From positions 1 to 34,184 of the forward strand of contig VXLL01000026.1 of the NCBI GenBank assembly GCA_009841615.1: DNA of 34,184 nt. The letters are read 5' to 3'. Both the position numbers and the translations under genes were made by a program. Below, piece after piece: positions 24,414 through 32,122 of this stretch (the stretch's first letter is position 1; every line of letters begins with the position of its first letter). Under the pieces are notes generated by a model that did no database searches, was not told where the DNA came from, and was given only the letters and a program-made list of their open reading frames with translations. The DNA is from Gammaproteobacteria bacterium. GTDB lineage: Bacteria; Pseudomonadota; Gammaproteobacteria; Pseudomonadales; Azotimanducaceae.

Positions 24414-27038
24414 GTGGTGGCGCTGACTAATACACACGGCAACGGGGAAATACCGTTCAAACGGTCCATTCGTGGAAAGTTAACCGTTATCGTTATAACC
24501 ATATTGATGTTGACAGTCACGAGCGTGACTGTCTTCGACTTTGTCTACATTCGCGATATCCTTAAACAGGAAATCCACAACGAGCTTAGTCTTTACGGCA
24601 AAAGCCTCCGGTCAATTCTTCACCTATATATCGAGCAAGAGCTGGAACTGCTTCGCACCTACATTGCAGTCAACCAGTTGGATGTGTCCTTGGAGACCAC
24701 AAGTGAGAGTTCTGAGCGTGCTCGCGAACTCAGCGAACAAATGCAAAAGAACATTATTGAATTTGAAACTGGATCAAATACATTTCGAGACTTTCAGTTG
24801 TTGGATCGGGAGGGCAGAGTAGTCGCTGCTAGTAACCAATCAGAAGTTGGACAATCGCTAGCTGACAGTGCGTTATTTACAAAGGGTAAGCTCGGAAGAT
24901 ACGCTGAATTTAAGATGCGCCGCCCCCTCGGTCAGTTTCTTGCCATTTCTGAACCGATTACCAACGCTCGAGGTGATCTAATTGGAGTTGCTGTGATCAA
25001 CAGTGATGTTTCCCTATTGCAAGAAGTTCTCAATTCAGCACAAACAGCGCACGAAAGCACGGACGTTCGTCTTGGTGTTTTAAATGAACAAGAGTGGATT
25101 GAGTATGTCTTTTCGACGGACAACTCGCCCCTTCACCATCCTATTGATCCGGAAAACGATATTGCAATGAATCGTGCTTTGCTCGGCGAGACCAATTTCA
25201 TCGACAACCTTGTTGACAATGATGGAAATCGCGTCCTCACATCGTTCTTACCTGTGAGCGACGAGAGCTTTGGTTTGGTGGTACAAGTCAACACTAGCGA
25301 AGTGTTCGCGCCCACTCGAAGAGCTCTAGCTACTACGATTATCGTTGGAGTCACTGTCGCGTTGCTTTCCATTTTGGTTGCGACAACGTTTGTACGTACT
25401 TCATTATTTCCAATTCGTCGATTAGCCCATGCGGCACAACGGGTCACCGAGGGGGATTTGACGGCACGTGTGACCGAAGATTCGAAAGACGAACTAGGAG
25501 CACTAGCGCACGTATTCAACGACATGGTCGAGACTGTACGAACAAACCAACAAACACTTGAAGATACAGTAAATCGACGCACCGCTGAACTTGAAGAGTC
25601 GAAGGATCAATTAAGTGCTTTGGTGGCTAGCTTCGAGCGTCAGAACGAGTTGATGGATCAAGACTTGCAACAAGCCGAAGTCATTCAACGGTCGTTGTTA
25701 CCACGACACCCACCCACCGTTCCAGGGTTCACACTATCGGCGCTCTATGTACCGGGTAACAACGTCGGAGGTGATTTGTACGACGTGTTTCGAATCGACG
25801 ATCAACACTTCGGCTTAGTCGTTGCTGATGCGACTGGTCATGGCGTCAGTGCCGCGATGCTTTCGGTTCTTTTCAAGAATCGCTTGGACCTGGTCGAAGC
25901 CGACGAAAGTGTGTTTCAATCAGAGTCAAGCACAGATCCTCTAGGCGACACATCGGCGGAGCTACGGTCGGCTTATAGTGCAATCCCAGTATTTGAAAGA
26001 GTGAATGACGAGCTTGTGTCAGACGTGGTCGGTTCGAATATGTTTGTAACTGCTGTGTGCTGCATTTTGGACACCCAGAAATCGCAACTCACAATTGCTA
26101 ATGCAGGTCATCCTCCTGTTTTGTACATCCGTGCTTCAGGCGAGGTCGAGCTCGTCAAGTCTCCGGGCCCAGCTTTGGGCTTGTACCCGGACGCAGTATT
26201 TGCCGAACGTACCCTGACATTACATGATGGAGACAATGTGCTGCTATATACCGATGGTTTGTTTAGCTTGGATGAAGACGAAACAATTCGCATGGAAGCG
26301 ATTGCGAAAAAGTTGCAGCAATTGAAAGGACAAGACTATGTATTGAATTCATTGGTCGGCGAATTGCAGAATGGTACAACACCAGAGGAACAAGACGATA
26401 TCACCATGCTCTTAATTGATGTACGCGAGGGTGAGAATCAATTTGAGAACCAGTTCGAGTCGCTCACGCGGTCGCGTACCATGGGTTCATCGGCAGGGAA
26501 AGAAAATAACGGGCAGCCAGCCCCACACATCGAAATCGCTCAGGATGAGACGACGACGTTTTTAATCTTTGTTGGAAAAGTTTCTTGGGTGCAAGGGAAA
26601 CCAGTTGCACAGTCGATCCGAGATGCAGTGCGCAAAAAACAGGATATCGTCGTGGATCTCAGTGCTTGCGACTACCTTGACAGCGCAATGTTAGGAACTC
26701 TACATGAAACTGCGCACGAATGCTCTCTCAATAGTTTGAAGTTAACTATTCAAGGAACTTCAAAACCAATATATGATGCATTCGTAGAACTTGGTATGTA
26801 CGACGTTCTAGGATTTGTTATCAGCGGTAAAGTAGAAGTCCCCTCAGCTCGCTCTCGACTATCAGACGAAGACATAGATATGATGGCGCAACAGCGATGG
26901 TTGTTACGAGCACACGAGGCATTGGCATCGCTTAACACAGCGAACGAGGAAGAATTTCGACACGTTATTGAAGAGCTACGGGAAGGTATCGAAGAAGCCG
27001 AAGAAGCACGCCGGTCAAAGTCTTCAAGAACACCTTGA
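24414..27038 (+). CDS. Membrane sensor with HAMP, PP2C/SpoIIE phosphatase and STAS domains
   Basis: The 874-residue product has a first membrane helix (about 23-46), a periplasmic Cache-like sensor region (about 47-300), a second helix (about 304-326) and a HAMP linker (about 328-378, SLFPIRRLAHAAQRVTEGDL). A coiled coil leads to a PP2C/SpoIIE phosphatase with metal-site Asp454 (GGDLYDV), Asp472 (ADATGHG), the NAGHPP motif, and Asp661/662 (DDITMLL). A C-terminal STAS domain (about 705-800) has a phospho-acceptor-like Ser757 in CDYLDSAMLG. An acidic helical tail ends the protein. Such phosphatases act on Ser-phosphorylated anti-anti-sigma proteins in partner switching, but no RsbW-type kinase is fused or nearby. 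It is divergent from the ECF operon, which suggests, but does not prove, a shared role. GTG start, no clear SD. Confidence 0.85.
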   Translation: MVALTNTHGNGEIPFKRSIRGKLTVIVITILMLTVTSVTVFDFVYIRDILKQEIHNELSLYGKSLRSILHLYIEQELELLRTYIAVNQLDVSLETTSESSERARELSEQMQKNIIEFETGSNTFRDFQLLDREGRVVAASNQSEVGQSLADSALFTKGKLGRYAEFKMRRPLGQFLAISEPITNARGDLIGVAVINSDVSLLQEVLNSAQTAHESTDVRLGVLNEQEWIEYVFSTDNSPLHHPIDPENDIAMNRALLGETNFIDNLVDNDGNRVLTSFLPVSDESFGLVVQVNTSEVFAPTRRALATTIIVGVTVALLSILVATTFVRTSLFPIRRLAHAAQRVTEGDLTARVTEDSKDELGALAHVFNDMVETVRTNQQTLEDTVNRRTAELEESKDQLSALVASFERQNELMDQDLQQAEVIQRSLLPRHPPTVPGFTLSALYVPGNNVGGDLYDVFRIDDQHFGLVVADATGHGVSAAMLSVLFKNRLDLVEADESVFQSESSTDPLGDTSAELRSAYSAIPVFERVNDELVSDVVGSNMFVTAVCCILDTQKSQLTIANAGHPPVLYIRASGEVELVKSPGPALGLYPDAVFAERTLTLHDGDNVLLYTDGLFSLDEDETIRMEAIAKKLQQLKGQDYVLNSLVGELQNGTTPEEQDDITMLLIDVREGENQFENQFESLTRSRTMGSSAGKENNGQPAPHIEIAQDETTTFLIFVGKVSWVQGKPVAQSIRDAVRKKQDIVVDLSACDYLDSAMLGTLHETAHECSLNSLKLTIQGTSKPIYDAFVELGMYDVLGFVISGKVEVPSARSRLSDEDIDMMAQQRWLLRAHEALASLNTANEEEFRHVIEELREGIEEAEEARRSKSSRTP

Positions 27039-27195
27039 CTTAAGGAAGTTCGAACCGACACATTTCCCTTCAGCGTACGCATCTCATATTGCAGGTGAAC
27101 CATGCAATCATTCGTGCTTAAATTTGGTACAACTTTCGAAACCAAGTTGTAGTCCAAAATTTTTAATGGGTCACTCGATGTACTTCATCGAAAAC

Positions 27196-27232
27196 AATTG
27201 ATGTAGAGGAAACGTCAAACTCTACATCAATT
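27196..27232. terminator. Bidirectional terminator between convergent genes
   Basis: Perfect 13-base arms AATTGATGTAGAG and CTCTACATCAATT around an 11-base loop. On the minus strand the right arm contains the stop codon of the methyltransferase gene and the left arm is followed by GTTTTC. It lies between the convergent sensor and methyltransferase genes and can serve both. Confidence 0.7.
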
Positions 27233-27809
27233 TGCATCCGACGAATTGGCTGATTGCAGCATCCTGACCATCAGGGTCGGATATTAAACCTTCAAATTCA
27301 TAAAGTGTTTCGAAGCCTTCGACCAGAGTCTTTAGTTCGTTGGGATCTAGCCTATATTCGGGACTCTCAGGTCCGGCTAACGGTCTGTCGTCGGCATCGT
27401 ACTTGATGTGATGCTCAATGAGTAGATGGCCACCTGCTACCAAATATTTATCCAGTCTAGGGAACAACTCACGTTTTATATACCGTATCACGATGATAAG
27501 ATCAAAATACCCGATCACTGGTAGTCCTTCATCAAGATCGTGTTGTATGTAGGTAATCTGGCTATTGTTTGGGTGTTCGGTGTTCCTTGCTTTCGTCAAC
27601 GCAATGTCAGAAACATCTAACCCGGTGACCTGAAATCCACGACTGGCGAGAAAGCGACTGTTTCGGCCAGTACCGCAAGCGATGTCTAAAGCACGCGATC
27701 CATGAAGTCGTTCACTCCAATGCGCGAGGAGGCGACAGGGATGAGGCCGATTCTCGTAGAATCCATCTCGATATCTTTCGTTCCATTTGGTACGATCTTC
27801 TTCACTCAC
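27222..27809 (-). CDS. Class I SAM-dependent methyltransferase (TehB-like)
   Basis: The 195-residue product starts with KWNERYRDGFYENRPHPC, a typical small-methyltransferase N-terminus. It has SAM motif I ALDIACGTGRNSRFLASRG (about 40-58), motif II VTGLDVSDIALTKAR, and an acidic loop HDLDEGLPVIGYFDLIIVI (about 90-108). The best general match is the TehB/UbiE-like group; the substrate is not evident. Its stop is embedded in the terminator stem at 27196-27232, and it appears to be the last gene of the minus-strand run mutY, yggX, small membrane protein. ATG 27809 fits the family start. Confidence 0.8.
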   Translation of the reverse strand: MSEEDRTKWNERYRDGFYENRPHPCRLLAHWSERLHGSRALDIACGTGRNSRFLASRGFQVTGLDVSDIALTKARNTEHPNNSQITYIQHDLDEGLPVIGYFDLIIVIRYIKRELFPRLDKYLVAGGHLLIEHHIKYDADDRPLAGPESPEYRLDPNELKTLVEGFETLYEFEGLISDPDGQDAAISQFVGCKLM

Positions 27810-27878
27810 GGTCTAGTGGTCCCTGTGGTTGTTAACACCGCGAGTCTTGGTGTTTCTGGGCGGTCTCCGCGACAATTG

Positions 27879-28073
27879 CTATTTTGTGGTCGTCTCTTCA
27901 CACTCTGGTTCTGCGGTGCTGTTTTCTCTACCAGAAGAGTCCTTTTCTCTATCAGGGCGTTCTTTGCGCGACAACCGCCGAACGAACCACCAGGCAGCAA
28001 CTAAAAAACCGCCCGCGTAGATAACTCCCATTACAAGTAGCGCAATGCTGCTACCAGAGTCAACTTCCGGCAA
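27879..28073 (-). CDS. Small single-pass membrane protein, unknown
   Basis: From TTG 28073 the product is about 64 residues: a short N-terminus, one hydrophobic helix (IALLVMGVIYAGGFLVAAWWFV), a basic RRLSRKERPDREK patch and a Ser/Glu-rich tail. The membrane helix followed by positive charges suggests a C-terminus in the cytosol. A GTGAG-like ribosome site lies seven bases before the TTG. The frame is open further upstream to 28148, but that part looks unlike a protein start. It sits between yggX and the methyltransferase, about 70 bases from the latter, and may belong to the same transcript. No family is recognised; a shadow frame remains possible. Confidence 0.45.
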   Translation of the reverse strand: MPEVDSGSSIALLVMGVIYAGGFLVAAWWFVRRLSRKERPDREKDSSGRENSTAEPECEETTTK

Positions 28074-28169
28074 GATACATCTCACATGATTGCGCATACG
28101 GCCTGACGGTGATCGTGGAGTCAAACATGCAATCGACTTGAACGACAATCAAAGTGTGTTAGCACAATT

Positions 28170-28451
28170 TCAGTCATCGTTCTGTTCTGGCTCGACAAAA
28201 CCGGTTGGACGTTCGTGTTGCTCATTATTGAAAAACTTCTGCATTTGATCCATCAGGTAGTGTCTCGCTTGCGGATCGCGCATTGAAAGATGCCTTTCGT
28301 TGATGAGCATAGTCTGAAGCTGCTGCCACTCCTGCCAAGCACGGAGTGAAATGTTCTCGAAGACATCTTGACCGAGACCTCCCGGCATAGGGGGACGATC
28401 CAACCCAGGCAGCTCTGCTTGGTATTTACGGCAGAAAACGGTTCGTATCAT
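28170..28451 (-). CDS. yggX: Fe(2+)-trafficking protein / oxidative damage protection protein
   Basis: The 93-residue product matches YggX: MIRTVFCRKYQAELPGLDRP at the start with the conserved Cys7, then PPMPGGLGQDVFENIS, AWQEWQQLQTMLINERHLSM and the C-terminal MQKFFNNE. YggX links iron supply to Fe-S cluster protection and is placed next to mutY in many gammaproteobacteria, as here. Its ATG overlaps the mutY stop by four bases on the minus strand, so translation is likely coupled. Confidence 0.96.
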   Translation of the reverse strand: MIRTVFCRKYQAELPGLDRPPMPGGLGQDVFENISLRAWQEWQQLQTMLINERHLSMRDPQARHYLMDQMQKFFNNEQHERPTGFVEPEQNDD

Positions 28452-29596
28452 TTAGTCTCCAATAATGACTTCGCTAACTGTATTCGTTGCATTGTTCTCA
28501 CTGACAAACCCACATTTTTGAGTGATTGAAACGGTGTCCACCGAGTGTTCCAGGGTGTACCAAGAGTCTTCGCGGGAATGTTGTATTTTGCAACCGTCAA
28601 CTTCTCAGTTACTTGCTGATTGGATATTTGGTACCTATTAGTGTGAACGCTGTCGAACAAGCACACATTGTCCGTTGGCAAATTCATTTGAAGTAGGAAG
28701 GCTTGTGGTTGAACGCGGTTTCCTACTTCGAGTGTGTCCCACATACTCGCGTAAGTCCCCGACGACTCACGCTGTCGTAGCAAGCAGTCAAAACGCTGAT
28801 CAAACACCACACAGGGTCTGATTGTCTTACATTGCAAAGGTGAACTTCTTTTCTTTGCTGGAAAGCTGGAAACTTGACTAGTCTGATAAGCGACGCAATT
28901 CGAACCTAAGGGGCATTCATTGCACTTTGGATTGGATACCTTACACCACAAGGCACCAAAATCCATGATTGCTTGATTGTAGTTCCGCGCGTTCTTTTCT
29001 GAAGTGTGTGATTCTGCTAATTTCCACATTTCGAGCTCTGTAATTTGTGTGTCATCTGGTCCATTCACTCCGTGAAATCTCGACAATACCCGGCGTACAT
29101 TAGCATCTAGAATGGTGGCTGGTTCGTTCCAAACTGCTGCAACAATGGAACTCGCGGTAGACCTCCCGATCCCTGGTAAAGAACATAATTCAGAGACAGT
29201 CTTAGGAAATTTTCCGGAACATTCTCGGACGATCAAATCTGCTGTCCGATGCAGATTTAATGCTCTTCGATAGTAACCTAGTCCGTGCCACGCCGCGAGT
29301 ACTTCTTCTTGCGAGGCACGCTGTAGGGCGAACACATCGGGGAATTGTTCGATAAAGCGATCGAAGTAGTTGACGACAGTTGCTACTTGAGTTTGCTGTA
29401 ACATGATTTCAGAAACCCACACTCGATATGGAGAAGGATGCTGTTGCCACGGTAAGTCGGTCCGACTGTTTCCTTTACTCCATCGAAGAATCTGAGTAGT
29501 AAACCAGGTCAATTCGCGTCTTTTATCGGGGCTAAAATATTTGGAACCACATTCTAGTTCAAGTACTTCTAAGGAAAAGCAGTGTCGGATGTTCAA
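28448..29596 (-). CDS. mutY: A/G-specific adenine DNA glycosylase
   Basis: The product (382 residues from TTG 29596) matches MutY, which removes adenine mispaired with 8-oxoguanine. Visible: Glu63 in EIMLQQTQ, GLGYYRRALNLH, the helix-hairpin-helix LPGIGRSTASSI (140-151), catalytic Asp164 in ILDANVRRV, and the [4Fe-4S] cysteines C218, C225, C228 and C234. The C-terminal NUDIX-like domain is weakly conserved, and the 8-oxoG-sensing Phe-Ser-His loop after His-Thr is replaced by Asn-Arg-Tyr (about 320-322). The E. coli start aligns with TTG 29512, which would shorten the protein by 28 residues; the longer start overlaps the divergent gene by 15 bases. The gene pairs with yggX. Confidence 0.93.
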   Translation of the reverse strand: MNIRHCFSLEVLELECGSKYFSPDKRRELTWFTTQILRWSKGNSRTDLPWQQHPSPYRVWVSEIMLQQTQVATVVNYFDRFIEQFPDVFALQRASQEEVLAAWHGLGYYRRALNLHRTADLIVRECSGKFPKTVSELCSLPGIGRSTASSIVAAVWNEPATILDANVRRVLSRFHGVNGPDDTQITELEMWKLAESHTSEKNARNYNQAIMDFGALWCKVSNPKCNECPLGSNCVAYQTSQVSSFPAKKRSSPLQCKTIRPCVVFDQRFDCLLRQRESSGTYASMWDTLEVGNRVQPQAFLLQMNLPTDNVCLFDSVHTNRYQISNQQVTEKLTVAKYNIPAKTLGTPWNTRWTPFQSLKNVGLSVRTMQRIQLAKSLLETK

Positions 29597-29986
29597 AACT
29601 GGGATCCCACCTTATATACGCTGGGTCAGACACATCGTGATCTTTTGAACTTAGTAGTAGCTAATACTACCGACAATCAGTTGCAACTTACTCTAGAACA
29701 GCTTGACTCGCTACGAGCCATTTTTCTCATTGATGCGCGCACGTGGACGGAGTTTGCCTCCGATAAAAAGGATGCCGAAGTAGTCAGCTGGATTAAATTG
29801 TTTACTTTGTGCCCAGAACAATATTCCGGTTTTGACCGGGAAGACGACTCGCCAGTCATTGCTCTTGTGCGAGTCTTACGACTTCGTGGCGGATACCCGA
29901 CATACCTTACTGCTTGGATAAAACAGCATTCAACGAATAGATTCTTACCACACGGCAGTCTAGCCGATCGTCTATCCAAGAACTAA
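29582..29986 (+). CDS. Conserved-looking protein of unknown function
   Basis: The 134-residue product starts at GTG 29582, divergent from mutY and overlapping its longest possible 5' end. It looks soluble and mostly helical: DLLNLVVANTTDNQLQLTLE, WIKLFTLCPEQYSGFD, and a short basic segment ALVRVLRLRGGYPTYL before the end. I recognise no domain or motif. It has no signal peptide or membrane helix. The even helical pattern and balanced composition suggest a real gene, but a shadow frame cannot be excluded. It is followed by a 180-base gap before the transporter gene. Confidence 0.55.
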   Translation: MSDVQNWDPTLYTLGQTHRDLLNLVVANTTDNQLQLTLEQLDSLRAIFLIDARTWTEFASDKKDAEVVSWIKLFTLCPEQYSGFDREDDSPVIALVRVLRLRGGYPTYLTAWIKQHSTNRFLPHGSLADRLSKN

Positions 29987-30168
29987 ACGCCCAAAATCTT
30001 GGAATCTAAAAAGTAGTGACTTGACTCCGGATGCTGTGTCTTCAACTCAGTTCATAGAATTTGCGAACAAATTTCTCGTTACCTAGATACCCTTGGAGTT
30101 CGAAGGATGAACGCTATTGTGTTCGGTGTATCGAGCAGTTATCTCAAACTTCTTTTTTTTAAGGATTC

Positions 30169-31467
30169 ATGATGGCCAATAATTGGCTCTTTAACGTTAC
30201 GCTGATTCTTGTTGCAGTAGTCGTGTTTGTGTTCCTAGTCCTACCGAGACTTCGGAAAAACGAACTATGGCAAGCGACTCTGACACCGCTGTCGTCGATT
30301 ATTGGCAGCGGTTTTTTGGTGATGGCACCGCTACTAGCCAGTATCGTTGGAGTATATGCGACATATGCAGTGACCGTTATCGTGCTAGTTGCGTATGCAC
30401 TGGGTTACGTTATGCGCTACAACATCAGAAACGTAGAGGCACCCAGTCTCGACTCTGAAGCACATAAGGTGTTTCAAGTACCAGAATATCTAGGGAATCT
30501 GGTTCTCGTGGTTGCTTACGTGATCGCAGTTGCTTTTTATCTGTCTCTGTTATCGGACTTTCTACTTAATTTCTTAGGGATCAACAGCATTCTTCTAGAA
30601 AGAATCTGTACTTCTACCATCATTGTGTTTATCGCTATTGTCGGATATATGCGCGGATTGACTGGCTTAGAACGATTGGAGTCTTATTCCATGACCATTC
30701 AGTTGTCAGTAGTCGCTGCATTGATCCTCGGGCTCTGTTTGTTCAACTTCAATTTTCAAGAAGAAGTCTTATTCTCACGAGAAGAGCTCACGTTTGTAGT
30801 ACAGATTCAGATGCTGGCAGGTGTATTGTTGGTTGTACAAGGTTTTGAAACATCTAGATTTCTTGGCGATAAATATACACCTGAAATTCGAATCAAGAGT
30901 ATGCGGATTGCTCAGTGGATATCAGGGGTAATTTATATCGTATCCGTGTTTCTATTGCTTCCCGTACTCACCGAAGTCGATCTTTTCAATGTTGAACTGT
31001 CTTCAATCATTTCGGCTATGGCTCCGGTCGCGTTTGTCTTGCCAGCGATGTTGATGCTCGCAGCTCTAATGAGTCAGTTTAGCGCCGCGGTCGCGGATAC
31101 CAGTGGCGGTGGTGGTCTATTGCGCGAGAACAGCCAGGACATCCTTTCGTCTAAAGTGGGATACGTGGTGGTTTCAATCTCTGCTGCAATGCTCGTATGG
31201 ACCGTCGACCTGTTTGGTATCATCGCGCTAGCTTCAAAAGCCTTTGCTGCCTACTACTTCGTACAGACTGTGCTTGCTCTCATTCACAACACAAGAGAAG
31301 GAATGTTTCGCTCCTTGGCGGCGATCTGGCGTCAGCTACTGTTTGTGGTCCTGGCGTTGATCTTGGCTTTCGTAGTGATTTTTTCCATCCCTGCAGAAGA
31401 AGAAGAGACCGAACACAAAGTCGAAATCTCTGCTGAGTTGACCTTTGACATGAACACTAGCGGGTAG
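30169..31467 (+). CDS. APC-superfamily-like membrane transporter
   Basis: The 432-residue product has about eleven to twelve hydrophobic helices. An early segment PLSSIIGSGFLVMAPLLAS (about 41-59) has the IGSGxF pattern of the broken first core helix of APC/LeuT-fold transporters, and VQGFETSRFLGDKYTP (about 223-238) resembles the mid-protein region of that fold. The C-terminus is a short acidic tail (EEEETEH). Amino acids or other small solutes are likely cargoes, but I cannot name one. ATG 30169 and ATG 30172 both fit; AAGGA (30161-30165) precedes them. A Ser/Gly-rich SGGGGLL stretch near residue 319 is unusual. It is probably monocistronic. Confidence 0.75.
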   Translation: MMANNWLFNVTLILVAVVVFVFLVLPRLRKNELWQATLTPLSSIIGSGFLVMAPLLASIVGVYATYAVTVIVLVAYALGYVMRYNIRNVEAPSLDSEAHKVFQVPEYLGNLVLVVAYVIAVAFYLSLLSDFLLNFLGINSILLERICTSTIIVFIAIVGYMRGLTGLERLESYSMTIQLSVVAALILGLCLFNFNFQEEVLFSREELTFVVQIQMLAGVLLVVQGFETSRFLGDKYTPEIRIKSMRIAQWISGVIYIVSVFLLLPVLTEVDLFNVELSSIISAMAPVAFVLPAMLMLAALMSQFSAAVADTSGGGGLLRENSQDILSSKVGYVVVSISAAMLVWTVDLFGIIALASKAFAAYYFVQTVLALIHNTREGMFRSLAAIWRQLLFVVLALILAFVVIFSIPAEEEETEHKVEISAELTFDMNTSG

Positions 31468-32122
31468 AACGAACTCAATCGTTAACAGTACAAACTTTAT
31501 TAACTAGCATAGATCCGTTTAAAGTTTGCTAAGAACTCCTTTCGTAGTACGTTAGGATGTGTAATGAGACCGTGTGAGTTGTAGGGAAATTTCGAACTGA
31601 ATTTTGCGACTGATACACAATTATTGCTTACTGTTCTTCGTACCGGATTCTCGGAGGGCGTAAACGTTGTACTTATGACTCCAGCTCATCTAGTTCTTAT
31701 CTGGACCGATACGATTTAAGATTATCCAACGGTCGGTCTTGTGTACCTTCCCAGAGGACCGGAGTGATAAATGTTCTGTTCACGAGCTGTTCGAACCCAC
31801 GCCGCATCTGAAGGAAGATCATTTACGCAGAATCTTTTTTTCGTTCGTCTGAATACAGTTATTTATAAAATTTATGGTATCAGTGTTTGTGCGTCTATGA
31901 CTTGTTAGAGTCTTTGCAGAAAGGGAATGGGTCGCGAACAGTGGCTCAACAAATCGACGATCTAACACAGAAAGACAGTTTCTGTAACCTACAACTCTAC
32001 TTCATGCTATGGCGTTTGAATTTTGTGTAAAATAGGTTTCCAATCGCGGGCGCGTACATCCGGTATGTGGAAGTATTGCGTCCACCATTGTTGTTCTACT
32101 TGTTGTGAATATAGGGGGACCT
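31468..32122. other. Long intergenic region upstream of the TlpA fusion gene
   Basis: About 650 bases with no credible gene, tRNA or pseudogene. A tandem CGGTCGGTC (31730-31738) can pair with GGACCG on either side (31703-31708 or 31756-31761), giving two mutually exclusive stems, the second of seven pairs including one G-U. A T-loop lookalike at 31789-31798 has no surrounding tRNA fold. A strong GGGGGAC ribosome site ends the gap before ATG 32123. No convincing promoter was found. Confidence 0.45.

Noticed and set aside
25133..25582. A 149-codon antisense open frame inside the sensor gene
   Set aside because: Low-complexity Ser/Val/Arg composition and complete overlap with the well-supported HAMP region.
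31789..31798. GTTCGAACCC resembling a tRNA T-loop
   Set aside because: No acceptor, D or anticodon stems can be drawn around it and no CCA follows.
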